Part shown: positions 7,217 through 16,144 of the stretch, one piece after another
How positions within the stretch are numbered: position 1 is the stretch's first letter
How the letters are laid out: each line of letters opens with the position of its first letter
Source: Candidatus Bathyarchaeota archaeon
Lineage (GTDB): Archaea; Thermoproteota; Bathyarchaeia; 40CM-2-53-6
Direction: 5' to 3'
Assembly: GCA_005888755.1 (NCBI GenBank)
Contig: VBBQ01000013.1
Location: 1-47,888, forward strand
DNA length: 47,888 nt
Notes under the pieces: generated by a model
Database searches by the model: none
Seen by the model: the letters and a program-made list of their open reading frames with translations, nothing else
Told to the model about the DNA's origin: nothing
Position numbers and translations under genes: made by a program

Positions 7217-8307
7217 TGGGACTAGGTCCCTCCGAGGAGCGCTGGTACCACTCTGCAAATATCGTCTGGGGGGCCTGCCTTCGGTCAATACTAAGTCTCG
7301 CATGTGTTCGTGCCTTGTTGGTGAACGTCGAGATTGGGCTCGCAGTGCTGTTCGTTCTAGCCTTTGGCAATGGAGCGAACGATGTAGGTAAGAGCGTCGC
7401 GGCCCTCATGATGGATCCGGACACTGCAGCCTTCAAGCCGAGATATGCACCCCTCATCTGGGGAGGCCTGTTCAGTGGCCTTGGCAGTATCCTAGCCATC
7501 ATAATCTCGGTCAGACTATTCTCTGCGTTCACTCCACAGAGCTTCTTCCAAACAACGCCGGGGTTTTCCTTCATACTTGCTGCTCTAGTAGGTGCAGCCT
7601 CATGGATACTTATCGCAACTCTTCTCAGGATTCAGGTGTCGACGACCCACGCAATCGTCGGGGCGATCATAGTACAGGCCATCTACCTGCTTGGTGCATC
7701 CAGCCTAGAATGGACCTTCCTCATCTGGAGGATCCTCCTTCCCCTGGCCGCGGGGCCATTTGTCGCTCTCTTCGGCGTCTACATTATCAGCCGGTTATTT
7801 CGCAAACGAGACACCGAGGTTGATGAACCCTCCTCAAGACGCCTCGGAATGGCCGACTGGGGTTCTGCCGCAGGTGTAGCCTTCGCGAGAGGTGTGAACG
7901 ATGCCCCTAAGATGGCTGCTCTCGGCGCTTTCCTATTACTGGGCACGTCGGAGGATGGCGTTTTGCTTCCCTACATTGTCGTAGGTGTCGCGGTCGTAGC
8001 GGGCTCGCTAGTGTGGGGGGATCGGGTGGCCAAGACATTGATCGGACATACTCCGCTCCATCGTGGGCATAGGTTGAAGGCGCACGCGGCAACGGCGGTG
8101 CTCGTCTCTGCCGGATCATACTTTGGCGATGCTTTTTCGACAACTCATGTATCCGAGGGTGCGGCAGCAGGGCATCATGGGAAGAAGGGCAGGCAGTTCT
8201 TGGGGTCGGCGTTGCGGGGAATGGCGCTGGCCTGGATGGTGACTCTGCCCGCTGCAGGACTATTGGCTATTGTCGCCTCAATCCTTGGAACAAGGTTCTG
8301 GGGTTAG
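7216..8307 (+). CDS. PiT-family inorganic phosphate permease, paralogue 2
   Basis: Membrane protein with both canonical PiT repeats: FGNGANDVGKSVAALMM and RGVNDAPKMAAL, plus the matching VSTTHAIVGA and FSTTHVSEGAAAG segments. This is the more canonical of the two tandem PiT genes. From the ATG at 7216 the protein has 363 residues, but homology begins near residue 37. A GTG at 7321 would give a typical N-terminus (VNVEIGLAVLFV); the ATG is kept because it overlaps the previous stop. Predicted role: low-affinity phosphate (or metal-phosphate) symport, modulated by the DUF47 protein of the same operon. Confidence 0.9.
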   Translation: MGLGPSEERWYHSANIVWGACLRSILSLACVRALLVNVEIGLAVLFVLAFGNGANDVGKSVAALMMDPDTAAFKPRYAPLIWGGLFSGLGSILAIIISVRLFSAFTPQSFFQTTPGFSFILAALVGAASWILIATLLRIQVSTTHAIVGAIIVQAIYLLGASSLEWTFLIWRILLPLAAGPFVALFGVYIISRLFRKRDTEVDEPSSRRLGMADWGSAAGVAFARGVNDAPKMAALGAFLLLGTSEDGVLLPYIVVGVAVVAGSLVWGDRVAKTLIGHTPLHRGHRLKAHAATAVLVSAGSYFGDAFSTTHVSEGAAAGHHGKKGRQFLGSALRGMALAWMVTLPAAGLLAIVASILGTRFWG

Positions 8308-8412
8308 TCGCAGCCAGAACTGAGCGAGTGCTCTTCCCAAGCGGGGAAGTATGGGGCTGCACACTGCAAGCCAGAGATATCTAGCTTGAGACGGGTCCTT
8401 GTACCACACGCG

Positions 8413-8420
8413 TTATAAAT
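8413..8420 (+). promoter_or_regulatory. TATA box
   Basis: TTATAAAT lies 30 nt upstream of an ATG at 8450, a textbook archaeal TATA box at the spacing expected for a leaderless transcript. Confidence 0.55.
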
Positions 8421-8449
8421 GAAACCGGAATGATGGGCGGCTTGGAGCG

Positions 8450-8662
8450 ATGGAGTCGTTAGTCGTATCTCCAACCGCTGAGCCTCGAGGCTCTTCAGAC
8501 GCTAAGGATGAGTTCTTTTTCCTGAAACTCTTCCTCCGATACACGATAGACTCAGCCTCGCGCGCAGGAGCGGCCCCCATTGAAACAGAACTCTTCGGAG
8601 TCGAGACACGAGTAGAAAGACGCAGTTTCTACTCGAGCCCTGTAGTCTCTCCGGTCCTTTAG
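8450..8662 (+). CDS. Possible small hypothetical protein
   Basis: Frame of 70 residues whose ATG sits 30 nt after a strong TATA box. It contains DAKDEFFFLKLFLRYTID near the middle, with no cysteine cluster and no clear membrane segment. The promoter position is the main support. I recognise no family, and the transcript could instead be a noncoding RNA from the same promoter. Confidence 0.35.
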   Translation: MESLVVSPTAEPRGSSDAKDEFFFLKLFLRYTIDSASRAGAAPIETELFGVETRVERRSFYSSPVVSPVL

Positions 8663-9073
8663 TCTAAGGGCCGTCCCAGAAACCAGCAGTGTTGGTGTTT
8701 CCAATGGAGAGCGGAGCCTCCGAACATGCTCGAGTCTCACTGGTGTTGCTCGTGTTTGGAGCGAGAGTGAGAAATTCGAGTCCACACAAGTGTGCAGTGG
8801 TAACTGGGCACTTGAACTTGGTTCCCAGACGGGAAGTTCGGTAGCGCCTATACCGAAAACGTGTACTATACTAGTTTCTTGCCGAAGAACTCGCTCACAA
8901 CAAAGAGTCTGGTTCTGCGTCGGCAAAGCGAGTAGATGGTTCCGCTCGGGCCACCCTGATTCCGCCCGAGGTCGTGAAAGAAAATTGAAAATGAAAACAA
9001 GAGTGGTAGTGTTAGATCCGCACCCGCAGCATCACGCTGCCGGTTTCAAACCTCGAGGAGGTTGTTAGGAAAG
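8663..9073 (+). other. Long leader region with two hairpins
   Basis: No supported gene. Two perfect 7-bp inverted repeats are present: TTCGGTA/TACCGAA at 8837-8857 (7-nt loop) and CTCGGGC/GCCCGAG at 8945-8970 (12-nt loop). A TATA-like GTACTATACT lies at about 8862. A 25-codon frame, ATG 8991 to TAG 9068, ends just before the phosphoesterase start and could be a leader peptide. Confidence 0.35.
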
Positions 9074-12000
9074 TTGTCGAATAAACCCTCGTTTGTCAGA
9101 ATCAAGATAATCCTGATTTGCAGCTTTGTCTTGCTAGGATCACTAGCAGCAGCCCCAATAGCGGCTTCCCCCAATCAGTCTCACAGTCATAGCGTCATCC
9201 TCGCCCCATCGGGCGCAACTTTCGATTACGTAGTCACGATACTAATGGAGAACAACGGCTACTGTGAAGTCATCACCACTTGCGGTGGTGGTGGACCCTA
9301 TCAAACATCACTTGCTGCAGCGTATGGATTAGCTGGAACATGCCAGAGCGATTCATCCTGTTCTACTGGCGGATATACAGCAGTAGACCATCCGAGTGAG
9401 GGCAACTACCTTCAACTGATTGCAGGGGACGACTATGGATTCACAAATGATTGCGGTTATTGCCCTGGTCGAACAAGCGCATTGAATATCATCGATAGGA
9501 TTGAAGCATCAGGAAGAACATGGGATGCTTTCTATGAGGGCGGTTCCGGTTCCGGAACTTGTAATGCAAACCCACCGCGCGGAGGAGACCACTATGCGTT
9601 TATTACTTTCACCGACATACAAACGAATACTGCAAGATGTAGCCACCTTCTCTCAACAACAGCATCAACGGATACGCAGTTTCTCGCCGAATTGAACTCA
9701 GCTACGCCAGCGAATTATATCTGGTTGACTCCTAACGACTCAAACAACTGCCACGACACAGCCATGAGCTTCTGTGACAACTACCTGAAAACACTTGTAC
9801 CAAAGATTCTGAGCAGCACCCTCTTTACGACTAAGAAGGCAGCCTTATGGATTCAGTATGATGAAGGAAATAACAGCTACCCACATGACTTCATTTATGG
9901 TTCTTGGTCAGGTCCAGTTGTGAAAACAGGATACGTTGGAACCGGTTCCTACAGCCACTATTCATACCTCAAGACCCTGGAAACAGTCTGGGGCCTGAGT
10001 TCACTCACATCGAACGACGCAAACGCGGCCCCTATGACAGAGTTCTTCGGCTCAGTAACACCGCCGACATTATCCACAAGTTTCACTATCTCACCTAGTA
10101 CTCCGGTGGTTAACGTACCAGTCACTTTCACAGCGACCACAAGTGGTGGGACACCACCGTACAGCCTCAACTGGAATTTTGGAGACAGCGGATCCGGGTC
10201 AGGAGCTTCAGTCACCCACACCTATGCCAGCCCGGGATCCTTCAGCGTTACAGAGACTGCGACAGACTCTGCCTCTCCATCCCAGACCTCGACCAGCTCT
10301 CAGACAGTAACGGTCGTCAGTTCATTACCATTGTCGGCAAGCTTTACGTTTCTTCCCGCGACTCCGGTGGTGAACTCTCCCGTGTCGTTCACTGCGGTAA
10401 CGACGGGTGGAACGCTACCGTACGCAGTTAGTTGGGACTTCGGCGACGGCGCAACCACAACAGGCGCGACGGCGACTCACACATATACTGCGGCCCAATC
10501 GTTCACGGCGGTGGAGACGGTGACGGATTCGTCCTCACCAAAGCAAACCGCGTCGGCCACTCACACCCTAGTCGTATCATCATCGCTCACAGGGAACTTC
10601 GACAACACTTGGTACATCAACAACTGTCCAGGAGGCACGGAGACGATCTCCAACGGGGTACTGCAGACGCGACAGTCAACACCCGGGGGCGGGCCAAACA
10701 GCTACGGCTACTGCACCGCTCAAAGAGGCAGTTTCCCATGGGGCTCGACAGTGGGCACTGCCCTTCCCTCTGGGATAACAAGCGTTACGGTATCGTTCAA
10801 CTTTCTGAACAGAAACCTTCTCTCTGGCTCTAGATACCATCTCTATATTGCGCTCTACTATCAGATTCCCTCATCAACGTCAGGAGGCACAACCTACTCT
10901 TGGCTGGATACGCAATCGCGCGTTGAAAATATTAACGGAGTTGATAGCCCTATCGGCAGCACAGCCACCTACGACCCCGGAGACTCTTTCGGCTGGGACA
11001 TTATCACCTTACAAATAAACCCGGGACAGTCAGGAATACTCACAGCCGATGCTAGGCAGCTTTGCCAGGGCGATCTTGCTGCGTGGGGACTTCCGACAAA
11101 CACTCAATGTACCCTGAAAGGAATTGAAATCGGAACGGAAGGCTACCTCGTAAACTCAGTCAACGTTGACTGGTACACAGTCAACCTCAACGTAGGCCCA
11201 ATCCCACTGACGACAAGCTTCACGGTCTCGCCCAGCAACCCTGTAGTGAACACGCGAGTAACTTTCACCGCCACAACTATTGGCGGAACATCACCCTACA
11301 CGATTAGCTGGAACTACGGGGATGGCACAGCAGGGACCGGCTCCACAGTCACCCATACTTACACGACAGCTCAATCCTTCACTGTGACAGAGACTGCGAC
11401 AGACTCGTCTACACCTGCCCAGACAGCCACCAGTTCCAAGACAGTAACGATCTCTATGCCACCTCCACCGTCAACCAGCTTCACATCCCAACCAGCAAGT
11501 CCAATCGTAAACACACCCGTGACATTCACTGCTACTACAACAGGAGGAACGGCTCCATACTCTGTGACTTGGAATTTCGGTGATGGATCATCGGGAACAG
11601 GAGCCTCAATCGTTCATACCTTCGCCAGTGTTCAATCCTTTACGGTAACTGAAACGGCGACCGACTCGTCTTCACCCTCCCAGAGTGCGACCAGCTCCAA
11701 GACAGTGACTGTCCAGCCCACTCCACCGTTGTCAACTAGTTTCACTTTCCTCCCCGCCACGCCACTGGTAAACTCGCCAGTCACACTCACGGCAGTAACA
11801 ACGGGCGGAGCGCTACCCTACGCTAACAGCTGGAACTTCGGCGACGGGACAACGGGCACTGGAACCACAACTACCCATACATACACAACGGCCGGACCGT
11901 TCACAGTAACAGAGACTGCGACAGACTCGTCCACTCCAACGAAGACCGCGACCAGCACTCACTCTATAACCGTATACACAAGCCTCCCACTCTCAACAAC

Positions 12001-12523
12001 TTTTAGCGTTTCCTCAACTTCGCCCCAAGTTGGCCAGGCAGTAACGTTCAGCGCCTCCGCCACAGGCGGAACGACACCTTACCTTTACACAGTAGCGTTC
12101 GGTGATGGTGGAACAGGAACCGGAAAAAGTGTAACGCACGCCTATTCTGCCGCGGGTTCATACACCGCTACTGCAACTGTTACAGACTCCGCGTCGCCGC
12201 AAGCGAGTGTTTCACGGACCATAACTGTTAACGTGCAGGCATTGCTCCCGCCGATATTAACGGTCCCCAGTAATCAGACTGTGCCCGCGGGAACCTGGAT
12301 CAATTTCACAATCACAGGCACCCCGGCAAACACCGGAGGAAGTGTAACCCTCTCGGCAACAGGCCTACCAATAGGCGCAACCTTCAACCCAACGATCGCA
12401 CTCTTCTCATGGAAACCCACCTCGAGCCAACCCGGGTCCTACACCGTCACCTTCATGGCTATCTACTCCCACCAGCAAGCCAATGGGCATTCAGGTAAGC
12501 CAAGCCGCTCCCGGGGGGTCTAA
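9074..12523 (+). CDS. Secreted phosphoesterase with six PKD domains
   Basis: Large surface protein, 1149 residues from TTG 9074. It has an N-terminal signal or anchor segment (ILICSFVLLGSLAAAPIAAS) and then a phosphoesterase domain (acid phosphatase/phospholipase C, alkaline-phosphatase-like fold) to about residue 330. That domain has VTILMENNGYCEV, ALWIQYDEG and SHYSYLKTLETVWGL, the usual Asp/Glu/His metal-site regions. After it come two PKD domains, a beta-rich segment of about 210 residues, four more PKD domains (each with FGDG and HTY/HAY landmarks) and an Ig-like domain. TTG 9074 is preferred to TTG 9062 because a GTTAGGA precedes it, exactly as in the paralogue at 12728. The frame ends at 12523 without an anchor; the anchor is in another frame at 12462-12713. 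Predicted role: release of phosphate from organic phosphoesters at the cell surface. Confidence 0.8.
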   Translation: MSNKPSFVRIKIILICSFVLLGSLAAAPIAASPNQSHSHSVILAPSGATFDYVVTILMENNGYCEVITTCGGGGPYQTSLAAAYGLAGTCQSDSSCSTGGYTAVDHPSEGNYLQLIAGDDYGFTNDCGYCPGRTSALNIIDRIEASGRTWDAFYEGGSGSGTCNANPPRGGDHYAFITFTDIQTNTARCSHLLSTTASTDTQFLAELNSATPANYIWLTPNDSNNCHDTAMSFCDNYLKTLVPKILSSTLFTTKKAALWIQYDEGNNSYPHDFIYGSWSGPVVKTGYVGTGSYSHYSYLKTLETVWGLSSLTSNDANAAPMTEFFGSVTPPTLSTSFTISPSTPVVNVPVTFTATTSGGTPPYSLNWNFGDSGSGSGASVTHTYASPGSFSVTETATDSASPSQTSTSSQTVTVVSSLPLSASFTFLPATPVVNSPVSFTAVTTGGTLPYAVSWDFGDGATTTGATATHTYTAAQSFTAVETVTDSSSPKQTASATHTLVVSSSLTGNFDNTWYINNCPGGTETISNGVLQTRQSTPGGGPNSYGYCTAQRGSFPWGSTVGTALPSGITSVTVSFNFLNRNLLSGSRYHLYIALYYQIPSSTSGGTTYSWLDTQSRVENINGVDSPIGSTATYDPGDSFGWDIITLQINPGQSGILTADARQLCQGDLAAWGLPTNTQCTLKGIEIGTEGYLVNSVNVDWYTVNLNVGPIPLTTSFTVSPSNPVVNTRVTFTATTIGGTSPYTISWNYGDGTAGTGSTVTHTYTTAQSFTVTETATDSSTPAQTATSSKTVTISMPPPPSTSFTSQPASPIVNTPVTFTATTTGGTAPYSVTWNFGDGSSGTGASIVHTFASVQSFTVTETATDSSSPSQSATSSKTVTVQPTPPLSTSFTFLPATPLVNSPVTLTAVTTGGALPYANSWNFGDGTTGTGTTTTHTYTTAGPFTVTETATDSSTPTKTATSTHSITVYTSLPLSTTFSVSSTSPQVGQAVTFSASATGGTTPYLYTVAFGDGGTGTGKSVTHAYSAAGSYTATATVTDSASPQASVSRTITVNVQALLPPILTVPSNQTVPAGTWINFTITGTPANTGGSVTLSATGLPIGATFNPTIALFSWKPTSSQPGSYTVTFMAIYSHQQANGHSGKPSRSRGV

Positions 12524-12713
12524 CGGAGGGAGTGGAGGTTCAGGTGGAGGCTCGAACGGGAGCTGTACGCTTTGCGGAATAATCCCGAAGCTCTCATCGA
12601 CCATCGGTCTTCTCTTTGTCGGCGGACTTCTCGGACTGGTCGGTGCACTTGCCGTTCTTACCATCAGGGCTCGCGCGAGTCTAGAACGAACCAAGCGACG
12701 GATGGGAGTCTGA
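12462..12713 (+). pseudogene. Out-of-frame C-terminal anchor of the PKD phosphoesterase
   Basis: In the frame shifted by one base from the preceding gene, the sequence runs STPTSKPMGIQVSQAAPGG, then a Gly/Ser-rich linker, a short CTLC motif, one membrane helix (IGLLFVGGLLGLVGALAVL) and a basic tail. The helix and tail (GGLLGLVGALAVLTIRARA) match those of the next gene (GGIIGLVASITLLTIRARA). This must be the missing C-terminus of the PKD protein. The shift falls at about 12455-12462, or possibly at the G6 run at about 12514-12519. Either a real mutation, slippage, or a sequencing indel. Confidence 0.75.
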
Positions 12714-12727
12714 GGCAGTTAGGACAA

Positions 12728-13894
12728 TTGTCGAAGAAACTGGACGTCGGCACAGCCGCCGGAGCCCTGCTCATTTGCGGCCTGGTCTTTGGCTCATTAC
12801 TGACGGTTCCGCTGGCAGCCTCGAAAAATCACTCTCCCGTCCATAGCACTACCCTGGGTCCACCGGCTAGTGCGCCGTTCGACCATATCGTAACAATCAT
12901 GATGGAGAACCAGGGTCTATGCGATGTCTACACCGGATGCGGTGGATCAGCTCAGTATATGAGCAGTCTAGCCGACGCTAACACTCTCGTGATGACATGG
13001 GGCACAATAGGCCATAACAGCGAACCAAACTACATCTCACTGATAGGAGGATTCGATGACACCAGCACCAACAACGACGGAGTGTGCTGCTACTTCGAAT
13101 CTCAACAGAATCTCATAGATCGAATAGAGTCTGCGGGGATTACATGGCAAGCATTCGCCGAGGACGCAGGCAGCTCGGGAACATGCAGCTTTAGCCCACC
13201 GAGAAGTGGAGATCACTTCCCGTTCATAGACTTCTCAGACATGAACATTGCCGCCAGATGCTCACACTTCCTAACAACGGCCTCGTCATCTGACCCTGAA
13301 TTCCTGGCCGCATTGAATACAGCTAGCCCGGCGAATTTCATCTGGTTAACACCCAACGACTGCAATAACGGACATGACCAATGTAGCTCTTCCTCAGGAA
13401 TTGCAGGCGGTGACGCATACCTATCGACCCTCGTGCCGCATATTCTCGGCAGTTCAGAGTTTACTTCGACAAAGGCAGCTTTGTTGATACTCTACGACGA
13501 AGGCTATTCGCAATGCTCTAACACGGGCGGGACTGGAGAATGTGTCTACGCTTCTTTCAGTGGACCAGCGGCGAAGAAGGGCGTGCAGATCAGCCCAGCC
13601 GGCGCATCTCACTACTCCTATCTGTCAACGATTGAGGCCGCATGGAGTCTATCCTCGCTCAATTCTAATGATGCGGGAGCACCAGACATGCTAGGTGCTT
13701 TTGGCGCATGTACGACCAGTTGCACTTCCCCTCCCGCGGGTGCAACGGGCACATTTCTCGGACTTTCCAACAGCGTATGGTTGATCATCATCGGCGGAAT
13801 CATAGGGCTGGTTGCCTCGATTACCCTGCTCACGATCAGGGCGCGGGCGAAACTCAAACACGAGAAACGAACAAGGAACCAGTCCGCTAGCTAG
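12728..13894 (+). CDS. Membrane-anchored extracellular phosphoesterase
   Basis: Paralogue of the preceding phosphoesterase without PKD domains, 388 residues from TTG 12728. The signal segment ALLICGLVFGSLLTVPLAA is followed by the phosphoesterase domain (IVTIMMENQGLCDV, ALLILYDEG, SHYSYLSTIEAAWSL) and a C-terminal membrane helix with a basic cytoplasmic tail (TIRARAKLKHEKR). The frame is open upstream to 12572, but that part overlaps the previous gene's anchor region. The start chosen has the same GTTAGGA-(4 nt)-TTG-TCG-AA context as the upstream paralogue. Several Cys pairs suggest extracellular disulfides. Predicted to hydrolyse phosphoesters outside the cell; substrate unknown. Its stop overlaps the convergent gene by 4 nt. 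Confidence 0.8.
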   Translation: MSKKLDVGTAAGALLICGLVFGSLLTVPLAASKNHSPVHSTTLGPPASAPFDHIVTIMMENQGLCDVYTGCGGSAQYMSSLADANTLVMTWGTIGHNSEPNYISLIGGFDDTSTNNDGVCCYFESQQNLIDRIESAGITWQAFAEDAGSSGTCSFSPPRSGDHFPFIDFSDMNIAARCSHFLTTASSSDPEFLAALNTASPANFIWLTPNDCNNGHDQCSSSSGIAGGDAYLSTLVPHILGSSEFTSTKAALLILYDEGYSQCSNTGGTGECVYASFSGPAAKKGVQISPAGASHYSYLSTIEAAWSLSSLNSNDAGAPDMLGAFGACTTSCTSPPAGATGTFLGLSNSVWLIIIGGIIGLVASITLLTIRARAKLKHEKRTRNQSAS

Positions 13895-14271
13895 TCCTCA
13901 GCAAGTCTCGCGATGCGTCTTTCCCTCAAGGACAACGATATGGTGATTATGCTAACGATGGTCCCTGGTATGGCATAGAAGAGTGTGAAGATGGAGATTG
14001 CGATGGCGCGCTCGTATCTCGTTCTGGATCCGAGCACGACGATGATCCCATTGACAACCCAGAGCACTCCGAGGAAGAGGAAAGGGAAGGCCATGTCTGA
14101 GGGTCGTAAGCCTATCGCCGAGACGAGCGTAGTCCAGGGTCCTAGTCCTATGGTCTGCTCTCCGGTGTAGTATCCTGTGACTAGTTTTCGTGCTCCATCG
14201 AAGACCAGCCAGGCTCCAAGAATGAAGCTTAGAATCGAGATGATGGCTGTCGCGGGGCTGAGCCTCTGCAT
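13891..14271 (-). CDS. Hypothetical four-helix membrane protein
   Basis: Protein of 126 residues with four hydrophobic segments: residues 7-25, 48-66, 68-80 (LFLGVLWVVNGIIV) and 92-112, ending in a basic/acidic cytoplasmic tail RERRIARLAED. No enzymatic motif is visible and I do not recognise the family. It converges on the phosphoesterase gene with a 4-nt overlap. Confidence 0.65.
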   Translation of the reverse strand: MQRLSPATAIISILSFILGAWLVFDGARKLVTGYYTGEQTIGLGPWTTLVSAIGLRPSDMAFPFLFLGVLWVVNGIIVVLGSRTRYERAIAISIFTLFYAIPGTIVSIITISLSLRERRIARLAED

Positions 14272-14326
14272 AGCCTTCTCCTCTCGTCGTGTCTCTTATT
14301 AGACGGGGGACTCCCTCCGTCTCTCT

Positions 14327-14635
14327 ATGACTGATTCTGGTCCTGTGCTTTCTGATATGGAGGAGGGTGGGGACGGTATGGCAAAGTATGCGCGGATGGT
14401 GTTGGAGTTCATCAAGAAAGACGTGTTCGAGGACCGGAAACAGGTCTCCGTTGAGGAAGTAGTTACGCTCATTGCAGCGTTGACCGATATCTCTGTTAGC
14501 CTATTGTCACGGTTCCGGAAGGACCAGGTCGACCCGGCCAAAGCGACAGAGGTTGGAAGGGACGTTTTCAAGTACATGGTCGGACGTCTAGGATTCGACA
14601 TCGACAAACTAGATAAATCAAACATCTACGTCTAA
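14327..14635 (+). CDS. Small helical hypothetical protein
   Basis: Protein of 102 residues. After an acidic, flexible N-terminus (GPVLSDMEEGGDG), residues 18-95 look helical with regular hydrophobic spacing. It has no cysteine cluster or membrane helix. The true start may be the ATG at 14378 (MAKYARM). It is flanked by a divergent membrane protein gene and a convergent cystathionine lyase gene, so it is transcribed alone. Function unknown. Confidence 0.55.
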   Translation: MTDSGPVLSDMEEGGDGMAKYARMVLEFIKKDVFEDRKQVSVEEVVTLIAALTDISVSLLSRFRKDQVDPAKATEVGRDVFKYMVGRLGFDIDKLDKSNIYV

Positions 14636-14807
14636 CAGGAAAAGCTCTGTTTTGAGGGGTTCTTGGGCACGCGAGACCTGAGTAGGCACCGGGGCCCATG
14701 AAAACTCCCTCAGGAATGGACAATGCCTCATCAAACACCGAGTCTGCCTATGACGCTTCATTGAAATAAATCGAGTCATTGACCGTTCGTTGGAAACTCG
14801 TCTTTGC

Positions 14808-15950
14808 CTAAAGGCCTTTGAATCCCTTTTGAAGATCCTCGAGCAGATCTTCAACGTCTTCTATTCCCACGCTCATACGGATGAGTGTGTCTTTGATTCC
14901 CTGCTCGATTCTTCTCTGGCGCGGGATACTCGCATGTGTCATGCTGGCCGGGTGTTCGATAAGAGATTCGACTCCTCCTAAGCTCTCTGCCAAAGTGAAG
15001 ACCCGAAGTTTCGTCAAGAGTTTTTCGCATTCTCCGAACCCACCTTTAAGCTCGAAGCTAAGCATTCCACCGTATCCTCGCATCTGGCGTTTGACGACAT
15101 CGCGCTGTGGATGATCTGGAAGGCCAGGATAGTATACCCGTTCAACCTGGGGCTGTTTCAGGAGATACTCACTGATCTGTTTAGCGTTGGAGTTGTGACG
15201 ATCCATCCTGACAGCCAGTGTCTTGATTCCTCGCAATACTAGCCAGCAGTCCAATGGTCCCGGCACCGCCCCGACGGCATTCTGAAGAAACTTGAGACGT
15301 TTGCCTACTTCAGTGTCGGTTGTGATCGCGGCACCACCGATTAGGTCGCTGTGGCCTCCAAGATATTTAGTCGTGCTGTGGACCGAGATGTCGGCGCCAT
15401 GCTTCAACGGGTTCTGGAGATAAGGGCTTGCAAAGGTATTGTCAACAACTAGCAGCGCATGATTTTTCTTTGCGACCTTTGAGATGGCTCGGATGTCCAC
15501 AACTCTCATCAATGGGTTGGTGGGTGTTTCGATCCAGATCATTCTGGTGTTCTTTCGAACTGCCTTCTCCACCTTGTCAGGCGACCTCGGGTCCACAAAG
15601 GAGAATTGCAGGCCGTAGTTTCGGAGAACTTGGTCAAACAGTCGGTAGGTTCCACCATAGATATCGTCTCCAGCGATCACGTGATCTCCCTTTCGCAGAA
15701 GCATCAGAACGGTAGCCGTCGCGGCGAGACCTGAACTGAAAGCAAGGCCGATCTTGCCATCCTCGAGGGACGCTAAACTCTCTTCCAGAGCGTTACGCGT
15801 GGGATTTGCCGTTCGCGAATAAACGTACTTTCCTTCGCGGCCTGGTCTAACTTGCATATACGTTGAAGTGAGATAGACGGGGACCGTGACAGAGCCTGTC
15901 GCAGGATCGGGGTCCTGTCCCGCATGAATTGCTTTGGTGGAAAATCTCAT
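14808..15950 (-). CDS. Cystathionine gamma-lyase / gamma-synthase (PLP enzyme)
   Basis: Cys/Met metabolism PLP enzyme of 380 residues. The PLP lysine is in [18 protein letters not shown]. Other hallmarks are [13 protein letters not shown], the [15 protein letters not shown]-terminal region and the C-terminal [18 protein letters not shown]. The open frame extends to 16343, but homology begins at ATG 15950 ([12 protein letters not shown]), about 30 nt after a TATA-like element. Lyase versus synthase cannot be settled by eye. A cystathionine beta-synthase-like gene nearby on the same strand favours reverse transsulfuration (homocysteine to cysteine) with this enzyme as the lyase. Confidence 0.9.
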   Translation of the reverse strand: MRFSTKAIHAGQDPDPATGSVTVPVYLTSTYMQVRPGREGKYVYSRTANPTRNALEESLASLEDGKIGLAFSSGLAATATVLMLLRKGDHVIAGDDIYGGTYRLFDQVLRNYGLQFSFVDPRSPDKVEKAVRKNTRMIWIETPTNPLMRVVDIRAISKVAKKNHALLVVDNTFASPYLQNPLKHGADISVHSTTKYLGGHSDLIGGAAITTDTEVGKRLKFLQNAVGAVPGPLDCWLVLRGIKTLAVRMDRHNSNAKQISEYLLKQPQVERVYYPGLPDHPQRDVVKRQMRGYGGMLSFELKGGFGECEKLLTKLRVFTLAESLGGVESLIEHPASMTHASIPRQRRIEQGIKDTLIRMSVGIEDVEDLLEDLQKGFKGL

Positions 15951-15975
15951 GATAAAATGCCAAGCGGTGGGTGCT

Positions 15976-15984
15976 GATTTAACA
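15976..15984 (-). promoter_or_regulatory. TATA element for the cystathionine lyase gene
   Basis: TGTTAAATC on the minus strand ends about 26 nt upstream of ATG 15950, a good position for a leaderless promoter. Confidence 0.45.
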
Positions 15985-16144
15985 TATCTTTCTGAACTGA
16001 TTGTGGCATCGGAAATAGGAGGTATGTTCGAAACGTCTCCGGATCCGCGCGACCGGGAGACAACTGCAGACTTGAGGCATCTTGCGGGAAACGAGTTCTT
16101 CCGTCGAGAACTTTCGATGGACAATTTCGGTAACAAGGAGCATA

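Noticed and set aside
8552-8926. 124-codon minus-strand frame in the phosphoesterase leader
   Set aside because: No motif, no promoter in the right place, poor composition; it overlaps hairpins and the better supported 8450 frame.
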